A DNA stretch of 64,000 bases from Aequorivita sp. HC6-5. GTDB lineage: Bacteria > Bacteroidota > Bacteroidia > Flavobacteriales > Flavobacteriaceae. The position numbers were made by a program, and so were the translations under genes. The notes beneath the pieces are model-generated. The model worked only from the letters and a program-made list of their open reading frames with translations. It ran no database searches and was not told the origin of the DNA. Positions 20,724 to 29,115 of this stretch are shown piece after piece. Within the stretch, counting starts at the first letter, position 1. Every line of letters starts with the position of its first letter. The DNA lies in NCBI GenBank assembly GCA_905182755.1, contig CAJJCS010000007.1, positions 62,001 through 126,000 on the forward strand. Direction: 5' to 3'.

Positions 20724-21494
20724 ATGATTTTTCACTACCACAATACCCCAATACATTATCACAAACAAGGCACGGGTCCTGTAATTGTGATGCTGCATGG
20801 ATTTCTGGAAAGTAGTACAATGTGGCAAAAAATAGCCGCCGTATTATCTAAAAAAAATACTGTGCTTATGTTAGACCTTCCAGGGTTTGGGCAAAGTGGT
20901 GTGCTTGATAAAACACACACCATGGAAGCCATGGCAACTATAGTTTGTGAGGTATTAGCATTTGAGAATTTTAAAAGCGCGACACTCTTGGGGCATTCTA
21001 TGGGCGGTTATGTAGCTTTGGCCTTTGGAGAATTATTTCCAAAAAAACTGGACAAACTAATTTTACTAAACTCAAGCCCTACTCCAGATAGCGCTTCACG
21101 AAAAGAAAACAGAGATAGGGCTTTAACTATTATTGATAAAAATAAAGCTGCCTTTATCACCATGGCCATCGGCAATCTATTTAACGCTGAAGAAAAATCC
21201 AAACACACCCTGGCTATTAAAGGCCTTAAAAATGAAGCCCTGCATATTTCAGCAAATGGTGTTACAGCTGCCATTAAAGCAATGCGTGATAGAAAAGACA
21301 GACGTACACTACTAAAAAACATACCCTGTGAAAAGCATATTATTGCTGGCACCTTAGACCTTATTATACCCCATCAAGATGTTGTTGCGGTTTCAAAACA
21401 AACCAATACTACCCTCCACTCCATTGAGTGTGGCCACATGAGTTGGCTAACCAATGGCCCACAGGTTATTGCGCTATTGCAGGGTATTGTTTAA
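20724..21494 (+). CDS. Alpha/beta hydrolase
   Basis: A 256-residue hydrolase. The start at 20724 (MIFHYHNTPIHYH) is preferred over 20682, because a TATTTTTG promoter element lies at 20693-20700 inside the longer frame. The oxyanion-loop motif is MLHGFLESS; the nucleophile is Ser92 in GHSMGG, the acid Asp212 in AGTLDLIIP, and the base His238 in CGHMSW, so the triad is complete. The cap region is short. No signal peptide. The substrate cannot be read from the sequence; an esterase or C-C hydrolase such as MenH-like is possible. Confidence 0.88.
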   Translation: MIFHYHNTPIHYHKQGTGPVIVMLHGFLESSTMWQKIAAVLSKKNTVLMLDLPGFGQSGVLDKTHTMEAMATIVCEVLAFENFKSATLLGHSMGGYVALAFGELFPKKLDKLILLNSSPTPDSASRKENRDRALTIIDKNKAAFITMAIGNLFNAEEKSKHTLAIKGLKNEALHISANGVTAAIKAMRDRKDRRTLLKNIPCEKHIIAGTLDLIIPHQDVVAVSKQTNTTLHSIECGHMSWLTNGPQVIALLQGIV

Positions 21495-21510
21495 CTGCTT
21501 TAAAAAAATC

Positions 21511-22560
21511 TTACTCGTTTTCTTGAGTAGCACTCCAACCTCTTGCAATAAGAGGTATTTTGGTATTGTCTCTAGTGATAAGGTGAGTTCCTTCCGTAGG
21601 CTTTAAAATATGACCTATTACTGTCATGTTGGGGTTGGCTTTTATTTTAGGGTAATCTTCTTGAGAGATGGTAAATAACAACTCATAATCTTCTCCTCCA
21701 TTAAGCGCAATTGTTGTGCTATCCATGTTAAACTCCTCAGAGGTGGTAATTACTTGAGGGTCTAGAGGTATTTTATCTTCATAAATTGTGCACCCAACCT
21801 CAGACTGCTTACAGATGTGTAATATTTCAGAAGAAAGCCCATCACTTACATCAATCATTGAGGTGGGTTTTACCCCCAGATCTTTTAATAGTGCAGGAAT
21901 GTCTTTTCTAGCCTCTGGTTTTAATTGTCTTTCTATCAAATATGAATAAGGCTCTAAATCTGGTTGTGAGTTTGGATTTACTTTAAACACCTGCTTCTCT
22001 CTTTCTAGAATCTGAAGGCCCAAATAGGCTGCGCCCAGATCTCCAGTGAGCAAGACCAAATCATTCTCTTTTGCGCCGTCTCTGTACACAACCTGCTTTT
22101 TATCAACTTCTCCAAGAGCCGTAATACTTATCATAAGCCCATGGGTAGATGATGTTGTGTCTCCTCCAATTACATCTACATTGTAATATTTGGCAGCAGT
22201 GGCAATACCTGCATATAGCTCCTCTAGGGCCTCAACCGGAAATCTATTGGAAACGGCAATAGAAACTGTAATTTGAGTAGCCGTTGCGTTCATGGCAAAA
22301 ATATCGCTCACATTAACAACCACGCTTTTATACCCTAAATGCTTTAAAGGCATGTAGCTCAAATCAAAGTGTACTCCTTCAATCAACAAATCTGTGGTTA
22401 CCACCGTTTGTTTTTTGTGGTCAATAACAGCTGCGTCATCCCCAATACTCTTTATTGTTGAGCTTTGCTTAACATCAAAATGTTTGGTGAGATGCTCTAT
22501 TAGGGCAAACTCCCCCATTGAAGAAATGGGTGTTTTTAAAGAATCTTTATTTTCTAACAT
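21511..22560 (-). CDS. thiL: Thiamine-monophosphate kinase
   Basis: Phosphorylates thiamine monophosphate to thiamine pyrophosphate, the last step of cofactor synthesis in the cytoplasm. The 349-residue protein shows the PurM/ThiL-like fold: N-terminal FALIEHLTKHF, the metal/ATP motif SIGDDAAVI near residue 40, TTDLLIEGVHFDLSY, VVNVSDIFAM, GGDTTSS, LTGDLGAAYLGLQ, MIDVSDGLSSE and NGGEDYELLF. All are standard for ThiL. A -7-like TATTTTTG lies upstream on the minus strand (plus 22581-22588). No other thiamine gene is near. Confidence 0.95.
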   Translation of the reverse strand: MLENKDSLKTPISSMGEFALIEHLTKHFDVKQSSTIKSIGDDAAVIDHKKQTVVTTDLLIEGVHFDLSYMPLKHLGYKSVVVNVSDIFAMNATATQITVSIAVSNRFPVEALEELYAGIATAAKYYNVDVIGGDTTSSTHGLMISITALGEVDKKQVVYRDGAKENDLVLLTGDLGAAYLGLQILEREKQVFKVNPNSQPDLEPYSYLIERQLKPEARKDIPALLKDLGVKPTSMIDVSDGLSSEILHICKQSEVGCTIYEDKIPLDPQVITTSEEFNMDSTTIALNGGEDYELLFTISQEDYPKIKANPNMTVIGHILKPTEGTHLITRDNTKIPLIARGWSATQENE

Positions 22561-22704
22561 GAGTGGTTATTTACGTAGGGCAAAAATAGGGCTTCGATTG
22601 CACACGGTATTACTATTTCTAAAATTTATAATCCTTAATTAAAGTAGCCAAATATTTTGTCTGTAAAGCTTTTGTGAAATTTACGTTGTAATATGTTTAC
22701 AAAA

Positions 22705-22746
22705 CGTTAATAACGCTGGCATTGTGATTGATTTGTAATAAATTTG
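22705..22746 (+). promoter_or_regulatory. Promoter region of the choice-of-anchor B/MbnP cluster
   Basis: A TAnnTTTG element, TAAATTTG, lies at 22739-22746, about 70 bases upstream of the first gene. A clear -33 TTG at the usual distance is missing (nearest TTG 14 bases upstream at 22722). An inverted repeat CGTTA-a-TAACG at 22705-22715, just upstream, could bind a regulator that replaces a strong -33 element. Both are sequence matches only. Confidence 0.4.
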
Positions 22747-22816
22747 TCTAATAATAAACTCACTATATTTATTTTACAATTAATTAATAAGTAGGTTTAC
22801 ATTAAAAATTTAAAAA

Positions 22817-25314
22817 ATGAAACAATTACTAATTACTTTGTCTTTTTTATCCATTATTAGTATGTCTGGGCAAACACCTTGCACAAGCGGTACTGCTGGT
22901 GAGTACCCATGTAACGGCTATGACCTTCAGTCTTTTATCAGTCTTGATGAAATGGATGCTCAACAAGGAAATGACTCTTGGGGATGGACAGATCCACAAA
23001 ATGGTAAAGAATATGCCTTAGTTGGATTAGATAATGGAACTGCATTTATTGATGTTTCAGACCCTGTTAATGCTGTTTATCTAGGAAAACTTCCTACGCA
23101 CACTCAAAACAGTACATGGAGAGATATAAAAACATACAACAACCATGCGTTTATTGTTAGCGAAGCCTCTAATCATGGAATGCAAGTTTTTGATTTAACC
23201 AGGTTGCGAGATGTTTCTAACCCTCCAGAAACCTTTGACGAAGATGCTCATTATAGCGGTTTTGGAAGTGCGCACAATATTATCATTAATGAAGACTCAG
23301 GATACGCCTATGGCGTAGGAACCTCAACCTTTAATGGCGGCCCTCATTTTGTAGATATTTCAGACCCTACAAACCCAACACCAGCGGGCGGCTACAGTGA
23401 TGACTCCTACAGTCATGACGCGCAAGTGGTAACCTACTCTGGGCCAGACACAGAACATCTTGGCAAAGAAATCCTGATAGGAAGCAATGAAAATGAAATT
23501 GCAATTGTAGACATCACAAATAAAAACAACCCTATTGGCCTTTCTACAATATCATACTCAAATGTAGAATACACACACCAAGGTTGGTTTACTGAAGATC
23601 AACGCTATTTTATTGTAGGAGATGAAATTGATGAGATAAACGTTGGTTTTAACACAAGAACGATCATTTTTGATTTTGAAGACCTGGACAATCCATCGTT
23701 TCATTTCGAATATGAGGGTCCTACAGAGGCTATAGACCATAATGGTTATGTGAAGGGTGATAAGTATTATTTATCTAACTACAGAGCGGGGATGAGAGTT
23801 CTTGACATCTCACAGATTGGTAATGAAAACATAACAGAAATTGGCTTTTTTGATACATATCCAGATAGTGACAGCGCAAATTTTGACGGAGCATGGAACG
23901 TCTATCCATTCTTTGCAAGTAACAACATAGTGATTAGTGATATAAACAGAGGGTTCTTTTTAGTAAGAGAACCAAGTATTGGCCAAGATACAGGTGTAAG
24001 TAGCAATCACTTCTCCAGTAACAGGAAGTGGCTTGTCTGGCTCAGAGGTGGTAACAATTGAGATCCAAAATTTTGGTGGTACTACACAAACATCAATTCC
24101 AGTATTTTATTCTTTAGATGGAGCAGCGCCTGTTAATGAAACTTACACAGGGTCAATAGCTCAAGGAGCCACAGACACCTATTCATTTACAACGACGGTA
24201 GATTTATCTGAATTTACAGACTATGTATTTGTTGCAGGAACAGAGCTTGTTGGTGATGACGATACCTCAAATGATGATACAACTGCTGAGGTATCAAATC
24301 TTGGCCAAGATACAGGTGTAGTGGCAATCACTTCTCCAGTAACTGGAGTTGGCTTGACTAACGCAGAGGTGGTAACAATTGAGATCCAAAATTTTGGTGG
24401 TACTACACAAACATCAATTCCAGTATTTTATTCTTTAGATGGAGCAGCGCCTGTTAATGAAACTTACACAGGGTCAATAGCTCAAGGAGCCACAGACACC
24501 TATTCATTTACAACAACAGTAGATTTATCTGAACTTACAATCTATGTATTTGTTGCAGGAACAGAACTTGCTGGTGATGACGATACTTCTAATGATGATA
24601 CAACTGCTGAGGTATCAACCTTTTTGTGTCAACCTGAAGCAAACTGTACTCTTGGAGATGGTTTAACATTGGTTTCTAATTGAAGAAATTAACAATCCAT
24701 CAGGATGTGAGACAGATGGTTATGGAGATTTTACAGATCTTATTGCAAACCTAGCACAAGGCGGGACCTATGATATTACCCTATCTACAGGATTTGGGAA
24801 TCAGTTTGTAAAGATTTGGGTTGATTTTAACAATGACTTTACTTTTTCTAACAACGAAGTAATTTTAAATAACTTTGTTATCGCTCCAGGATCTGCAGCT
24901 GGTAATTACACGGAGACTACATCTATAACGATACCAGCAAATGCAACATTAGGATCCCACAGAATGCGTGTAAAGACGAACTGGAGCGCAAATGTTCCTG
25001 CAGATGCTTGTGATGAAACAACATACGGAGAGACTGAAGATTACACTGCAAATATCACAGATGAGCTAGGAGCGGCAGATGAAGCAATAATTGATTTTGA
25101 AATAGCTCCGAACCCTGCAAAAGAAAATATTACAATTACAGCTACTAGTGAGCCAATAAAATCTTTAGAGGTTTTTAACATTCTTGGGCAACGCGTTTTA
25201 AATTTAACATTTGATGCTACACCCTCAAAAAAGGTAAACATCACTTCTTTTAAAAGCGGTATGTACCTCATTAGAATAAATACGCAGATCACTAAGCGAT
25301 TAATTGTTAAGTAA
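22817..25314 (+). CDS. Choice-of-anchor B (LVIVD) T9SS cargo protein with GEVED domain (two frameshifts)
   Basis: A secreted surface protein of about 831 residues. The signal peptide (LLITLSFLSIISMSG) is followed by an LVIVD-repeat beta-propeller of the choice-of-anchor B type (residues about 20-390, for example AFIDVSDPVNAVYLGKLPTH). Then come two 107-residue CARDB-like repeats, a GEVED domain (IWVDFNNDFTFSNNE, HRMRVKTNW) and a type A sorting domain ending in TKRLIVK. Two extra bases disturb the frame: one near 23998 (GTAAGTAGC against GTAGTGGC in the second repeat) and one near 24676. Correcting both gives one continuous reading. It heads a same-strand run with the propeller lipoprotein, MbnP-like and MbnH-like genes, so a joint role at the cell surface is likely. 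The ligand is unknown. Confidence 0.87.
23981..24623 (+). repeat. Tandem 321-bp repeat (two copies) inside the T9SS cargo gene
   Basis: Two copies begin at GGCCAAGATACAGG (23981 and 24303). The unit is 321 bases (107 codons) once one extra base near 23998 is removed. Bases 24043-24193 and 24364-24514 are identical over 151 positions, while the flanks differ. This points to a recent duplication or gene conversion, and is also a place where an assembly could collapse or expand. Confidence 0.92.
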
Positions 25315-25319
25315 TCACA

Positions 25320-26680
25320 ATGAAAAACCTCTTCAGCTTTATTTATAATTGCTATAGCATTGCTCTTCTCTTGCTCAAATGATGACGGGGTAGATGTCCC
25401 CGCACCATATCCAGAAGATTTTTTGGGAGAAATTGATTTTGTTACAACCTTTGGGGGTAGTCAAAATGAGACTATTGTATCTCTTGTACAAGCCAGCGAT
25501 GGGGGCTATGTTTTAATGGGTTCTACAAATAGCACAGATGGAGACATAACAGGGAAAAAGTGGTGATGATGATGATTTTTGGCTTTTAAAAACAACACAG
25601 GAAGGTGAAATTGTCTTCAATAAAGTATACGGAGGCTCTAACACAGATACAGCTACAAGTTTAATCAATACTGCAGATGGCGGTTTTATTGTATGCGGCT
25701 ATAGTTCAAGTAGTGATGGAGATGTTTCAAACAACGAAGGATTTCAAGACTACTGGATAACAAAACTAGATGCTCAAGGAGAAATTTCCTGGGAAAAAAC
25801 ACATGGCTTTGCAGGGTCAGACCAGGCCCTTAAAATCATCCAGACCGCCAGTGGAAACTTTTTTGTTACCGGCTTTTTTGATGTTTCAGCAAGCGGAAAT
25901 CAAGGAAATGATGATGGTAAAATGGGAGCACCCTCTAAGGCGACCTTGCATGGTGTTGGAGAGTTTTGGGGCATCCTTATGGACCAAAACGGAGATACTA
26001 TTTGGAGGCGCTACTTTGGAGGCTCCAGCAATGATAGAAGCTACGATGTTGTAGAGACCGACGATGGTGGTTTTATTATGATTGGAGGATCAGAGAGTAC
26101 AGATTTTGACATTACAGATAATAAAGGATCCTATGATTTTTGGATGGTTCGGGTAGCTAGTAATGGAGATAAATTGTGGACCAAATCTCTAGGAGGAAGT
26201 GAGATAGACCAAGGATATGGTATTACTAAAACTGAAGATGGAAATTACATCGTCGTTGGAGACACCAGAAGTTCAGATGGTGATGTTAGCGCTTTAAGTG
26301 GAAATGCAGATGCTTGGGTGGTAAAATTCTCACCTAGTGGAGATATCATTTGGGAAAAAACATTTGGCGAAGCAGCCTTTGATTCTGCAAAGAGTATTAT
26401 AGGGTTGCAAAACGGAAATTTTGCCATCGTAGGTAATACAAGAAGCTCTATTGACGGTTTTATAAATAGGGGTCAAAACGATGCCTGGGTGTTTATAATT
26501 GATGGAAATGGAAATCTCAAATTTAATTATATCATTGGTGGTTCTTCTTTAGATTTTGCCAACGCTATAATTGAGACTCAAGACAATAAACTACTTATTG
26601 CTGGATCTACAGAAAGCAACGATATAGATATCCCAGAAAATAAAGGAAGTCAAGATGCGTTATTAATTAAAATAAAATAA
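25320..26680 (+). CDS. Propeller-repeat lipoprotein (two frameshifts)
   Basis: About 453 residues. The ATG at 25320 starts MKNLF, and after one extra base near 25331-25336 the leader continues ALFIIAIALLFSC, a good lipoprotein signal with SNDD after the cysteine. A second extra base in the A5 run at 25555-25559 breaks the frame at GDITGK; the next frame continues SGDDDDFWLLKTT to the stop at 26680. The mature part consists of about seven repeats of the form GG(S)xxDxxxxIxxTxDGGFIxxGxxxSxDGDV, each followed by D.W..K, a beta-propeller-like repeat seen in many Bacteroidota lipoproteins. Six bases separate it from the choice-of-anchor B gene and nine from the MbnP-like gene, so it is in the same operon. 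Function not known. Confidence 0.83.
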
Positions 26681-26688
26681 GCTCCCAA

Positions 26689-27378
26689 ATGTTTAAAAAA
26701 GCTGCCTTTTTAGTATTGCTAGTTTTGCCCTTTGTGGCTTGTGATAAAAACGATGATGATCAAGCCCAACAAAACACCCCGGTAAGTGTTGGTTTTCTTC
26801 ACAGCTTTTATGAAGATGAGGTTTCTGTAAGTTCTAATACCATACAATACACAAACGGCTTTGGCACATCACTGAGCATCACAAGGCTTCGTTATTTGAT
26901 ATCTCAGGTGAGCTTCACCAACCAAGATGGTATCAAAACCATAGTAAAAGACTATCACCTTGTTGATCTAAGTCAAGATAATAGTCTTACAATTAATGAT
27001 ATTTTACTACCCCCGGGGGCTTATAATTTGAAAATGCGCTTTGGATTTACAGAAGCTACAAACACCTCGAGTATATACCCAGATTTAAACGCAGCATCTT
27101 GGAATGTGCCAGAGAACCTTGGTGGAGGATATCATTACATGCAACTGGAAGGAAGATGGTTAGACCCAGGTGACACCCCTGACGAGCCTTATCTATATGC
27201 TTACCACACTATTAGCGCTGTCCAAAACCCTGGCCCAGAAAACACAAGAGAGGACACCTCTATAGAAATAGATTTAGGAGAAATAACTGTTACCCAGGGC
27301 GCTACTCAAATTAATGTTAACATGCACATTGACCAGTGGTTTGAAAATCCTAACCTTTGGGATTTAAGTCAGCCTTAA
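26689..27378 (+). CDS. MbnP-like lipoprotein
   Basis: A 229-residue MbnP-family protein. The signal peptide ends in a lipobox (LPFVACDK, Cys18). The family core is visible: FLHSFYEDEV, SITRLRYLISQVSF, YHLVDLSQ, LPPGAYNLKMRFGF, and the hallmark GGGYHYMQLEGRW followed by YLYAYHTISA and INVNMHIDQWFENPN. In methanobactin operons MbnP binds copper and carries a kynurenine made from tryptophan by the dihaem partner MbnH; such a function here is inferred from homology. The MbnH-like gene is next. The stop at 27376 seems early: the same frame continues for 30 more codons with a family-like tail (see next entry). Confidence 0.88.
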   Translation: MFKKAAFLVLLVLPFVACDKNDDDQAQQNTPVSVGFLHSFYEDEVSVSSNTIQYTNGFGTSLSITRLRYLISQVSFTNQDGIKTIVKDYHLVDLSQDNSLTINDILLPPGAYNLKMRFGFTEATNTSSIYPDLNAASWNVPENLGGGYHYMQLEGRWLDPGDTPDEPYLYAYHTISAVQNPGPENTREDTSIEIDLGEITVTQGATQINVNMHIDQWFENPNLWDLSQP

Positions 27379-27471
27379 CGGCATGACTTGATGGGAAACT
27401 ACACCGCCCAAAAAATGATGCAAGAAAACGGTCAAAACGTATTTTCTCTAGCAAGTAATATGAGTGATTAA
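27379..27471 (+). pseudogene. C-terminal tail of the MbnP-like gene beyond an in-frame stop
   Basis: After the TAA at 27376-27378 the same frame reads RHDLMGNYTAQKMMQENGQN followed by VFSLASNMSD and a stop at 27469. Tails of this kind (xxMxxxxxxQxxxxENGxxVFSL) are usual at the end of MbnP-like proteins, so the stop is probably a base change or sequence error at a tyrosine codon. With it the protein would be about 260 residues, and its stop would lie 10 bases before the start of the MbnH-like gene. Confidence 0.65.
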
Positions 27472-27481
27472 TTATTATTTT

Positions 27482-28555
27482 ATGATACAAAAAATCCCTT
27501 TTATATTTTGCCTTTTTTGTATCGCTATCTCATGCGGTGAGGATGACAACCAAAATCAAGGGTACTCCCCTACACCTGTAAACATAGCTGTTCCAGCAAT
27601 TTTCTCGCAATTACTACCTCCCCCAGAAATACCCATTAATAACCCACTAACAGAACAAGGGGTTGCACTTGGAAGAGCATTGTTTTATGAAAAACAATTA
27701 TCTGCAGACAACACCTTGGCCTGTGCTGGATGTCATAAACCCAATCAAGGTTTTAGTGACCAGCGCAGATATAGCATTGGTATAGATGGTATTGCCGGGT
27801 TTAGAAATTCGATGCCTATTGTTAACATTGCCTGGAATACAAAAAACAAGTTTAATTGGGACGGTAGCGCTAATTCTCTAGAAGAGCAGGTTCTAGAGCC
27901 TGTTGTCAATGAAATAGAAATGCACAACACTTGGCCCAATGTGGTTGCAACCCTGCAAACAGACCCTGGGTATCTATCTGGGTTTGAACAGGCCTTTGGA
28001 ACAAGCACAATATCTCAAGAGCTGGTTGCTAAAGCTCTTGCGCAGTTTATACGCACACTGGTTTCTGCAGATGCTCCCTTTGACAAATATTTGTTGGCTC
28101 AGGCAACATTAACACCTCTAGAAGAACAAGGCCTTGCCGTTTTTTTAGATGAAAATCGTGGAGATTGTTTTCATTGTCATGGGAGCCCTAGCAACCCATT
28201 ATGGACAGACAATGATTTTCATAACAATGGTCTAGATGAAGATTTTACAGACCTAGGCCTAGGAGATATCACTGGAGATCCTGCGCAATTTGGATTGTTT
28301 AAATCTCCATCATTGCGCAATCTAGCCTATACTGCCCCTTACATGCATGATGGCCGCTTTCAGACACTAGACCAGGTGATAGACCACTACAGTGAAGGCC
28401 TTGTTTTTAGCCCCACCATAGATCCATTAATGAAAACTGTTGCCCAGGGCGGAGTGCAACTTACACCCCAAGACAAAGCTGCCTTAAAGGCTTTTTTGTT
28501 AACCCTCTCTGACCCTAGTCTGGCAAACAATCCTGCATACCAAAACCCAAACTAA
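27482..28555 (+). CDS. Dihaem cytochrome c peroxidase, MbnH/MauG-like
   Basis: A 357-residue lipoprotein (Cys18 in AISCGEDD) of the CCP/MauG superfamily. Two haem-binding motifs are present: CAGCH at residues 81-85 and CFHCH at 229-233. Other family marks are MPIVNIAWNTKNKFNWDG, VNEIEMHN, LFKSPSLRNLAYTAPYMHDG and the C-terminal LKAFLLTLSD. I start at the ATG at 27482; a GTG at 27464 would overlap the MbnP tail. Direct linkage to an MbnP-like gene suggests it is the MbnH-type enzyme that oxidises tryptophan in its partner, rather than only a peroxide scavenger. Found in the periplasm or on the outer membrane. The sixth ligand of the second haem cannot be assigned by eye. Confidence 0.9.
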   Translation: MIQKIPFIFCLFCIAISCGEDDNQNQGYSPTPVNIAVPAIFSQLLPPPEIPINNPLTEQGVALGRALFYEKQLSADNTLACAGCHKPNQGFSDQRRYSIGIDGIAGFRNSMPIVNIAWNTKNKFNWDGSANSLEEQVLEPVVNEIEMHNTWPNVVATLQTDPGYLSGFEQAFGTSTISQELVAKALAQFIRTLVSADAPFDKYLLAQATLTPLEEQGLAVFLDENRGDCFHCHGSPSNPLWTDNDFHNNGLDEDFTDLGLGDITGDPAQFGLFKSPSLRNLAYTAPYMHDGRFQTLDQVIDHYSEGLVFSPTIDPLMKTVAQGGVQLTPQDKAALKAFLLTLSDPSLANNPAYQNPN

Positions 28556-28633
28556 GCAAGTACATTTGTGTAATTTACTAAGATAATTCTCTAACAAGTA
28601 CTTTCTAAATTATACAAAAATAGGATTCAAGCC

Positions 28634-28657
28634 TAAGGGGTTACTTGAAACCCCTTA
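28634..28657 (+). terminator. Probable terminator after the MbnP/MbnH cluster
   Basis: A nine-base stem (28634-28642 with 28649-28657, TAAGGGGTT and its complement) and a six-base loop. The following T run is weak (TTGTAT), so confidence is moderate. It separates the cluster from the suf promoter. Confidence 0.5.
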
Positions 28658-28710
28658 TTGTATCATAGATTTTTAATATTTTATTAGGTATAAAAAAGAG
28701 GTTTATATCG

Positions 28711-28720
28711 TATATTTGCA
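28711..28720 (+). promoter_or_regulatory. -7 element of the suf operon promoter
   Basis: TATATTTGCA matches the extended TAnnTTTG(CA) consensus. It lies 35 bases ahead of the sufA start; no TTG is seen at the -33 position, which suggests a promoter that depends on regulation. Confidence 0.7.
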
Positions 28721-28724
28721 CCCT

Positions 28725-28745
28725 AATTTAGACGAATTCTAATTT
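28725..28745 (+). promoter_or_regulatory. Candidate operator at the suf transcription start
   Basis: An inverted repeat with arms AATTTAGA (28725-28732) and TCTAATTT (28738-28745) that match at seven of eight positions. The inner 15-mer has the 7-1-7 form TTAGACG-a-ATTCTAA, a shape used by Fur/PerR-type repressors. It begins seven bases after the -7 element and ends directly before the sufA ATG, so a bound protein would block initiation. The regulator is not identified. Confidence 0.5.
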
Positions 28746-29075
28746 ATGATAAAAGTAAGCGATACAGCGCGAATTAAAATTTCGCAATTAATGGCAGAAG
28801 ACGGCTTTAGCATTGACGTAGACTTTGTACGCGTTGGTGTAAAGAGCGGTGGTTGTTCAGGACTTTCTTACGAGTTAGATTTTGATGGTGGTATTGGCGA
28901 AAACGATAAGGTTTTTGAAGAGAATAACGTTAAAATTGCAGTAGACAAAAAAAGTTTTTTATACCTAGTTGGAACAACCCTAGAATACAGCGGCGGTTTA
29001 AACGGTAAAGGATTTGTTTTTAACAATCCTAATGCCAACAGAACCTGCGGCTGCGGAGAATCATTCTCTTTATAA
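28746..29075 (+). CDS. sufA: A-type iron-sulfur carrier protein
   Basis: A 109-residue HesB/IscA-family protein that carries or delivers Fe-S clusters. The three family cysteines are present: Cys in SGGCSGLSYEL and the CGCGES pair near the end. The length and the first position in the suf operon fit SufA; IscA or ErpA are alternative names for the same fold. An inverted repeat ends directly before the start codon. 40 bases separate it from sufB. Confidence 0.92.
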   Translation: MIKVSDTARIKISQLMAEDGFSIDVDFVRVGVKSGGCSGLSYELDFDGGIGENDKVFEENNVKIAVDKKSFLYLVGTTLEYSGGLNGKGFVFNNPNANRTCGCGESFSL

Positions 29076-29115
29076 TTTAAAACTAAGAATTCTTCACAGG
29101 AATTCATAAGTGCAT

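Noticed and set aside
22817-25314. Treating the fragments of this gene as separate small proteins
   Set aside because: The pieces form a standard signal peptide-propeller-repeat-GEVED-sorting domain order when two single bases are removed.
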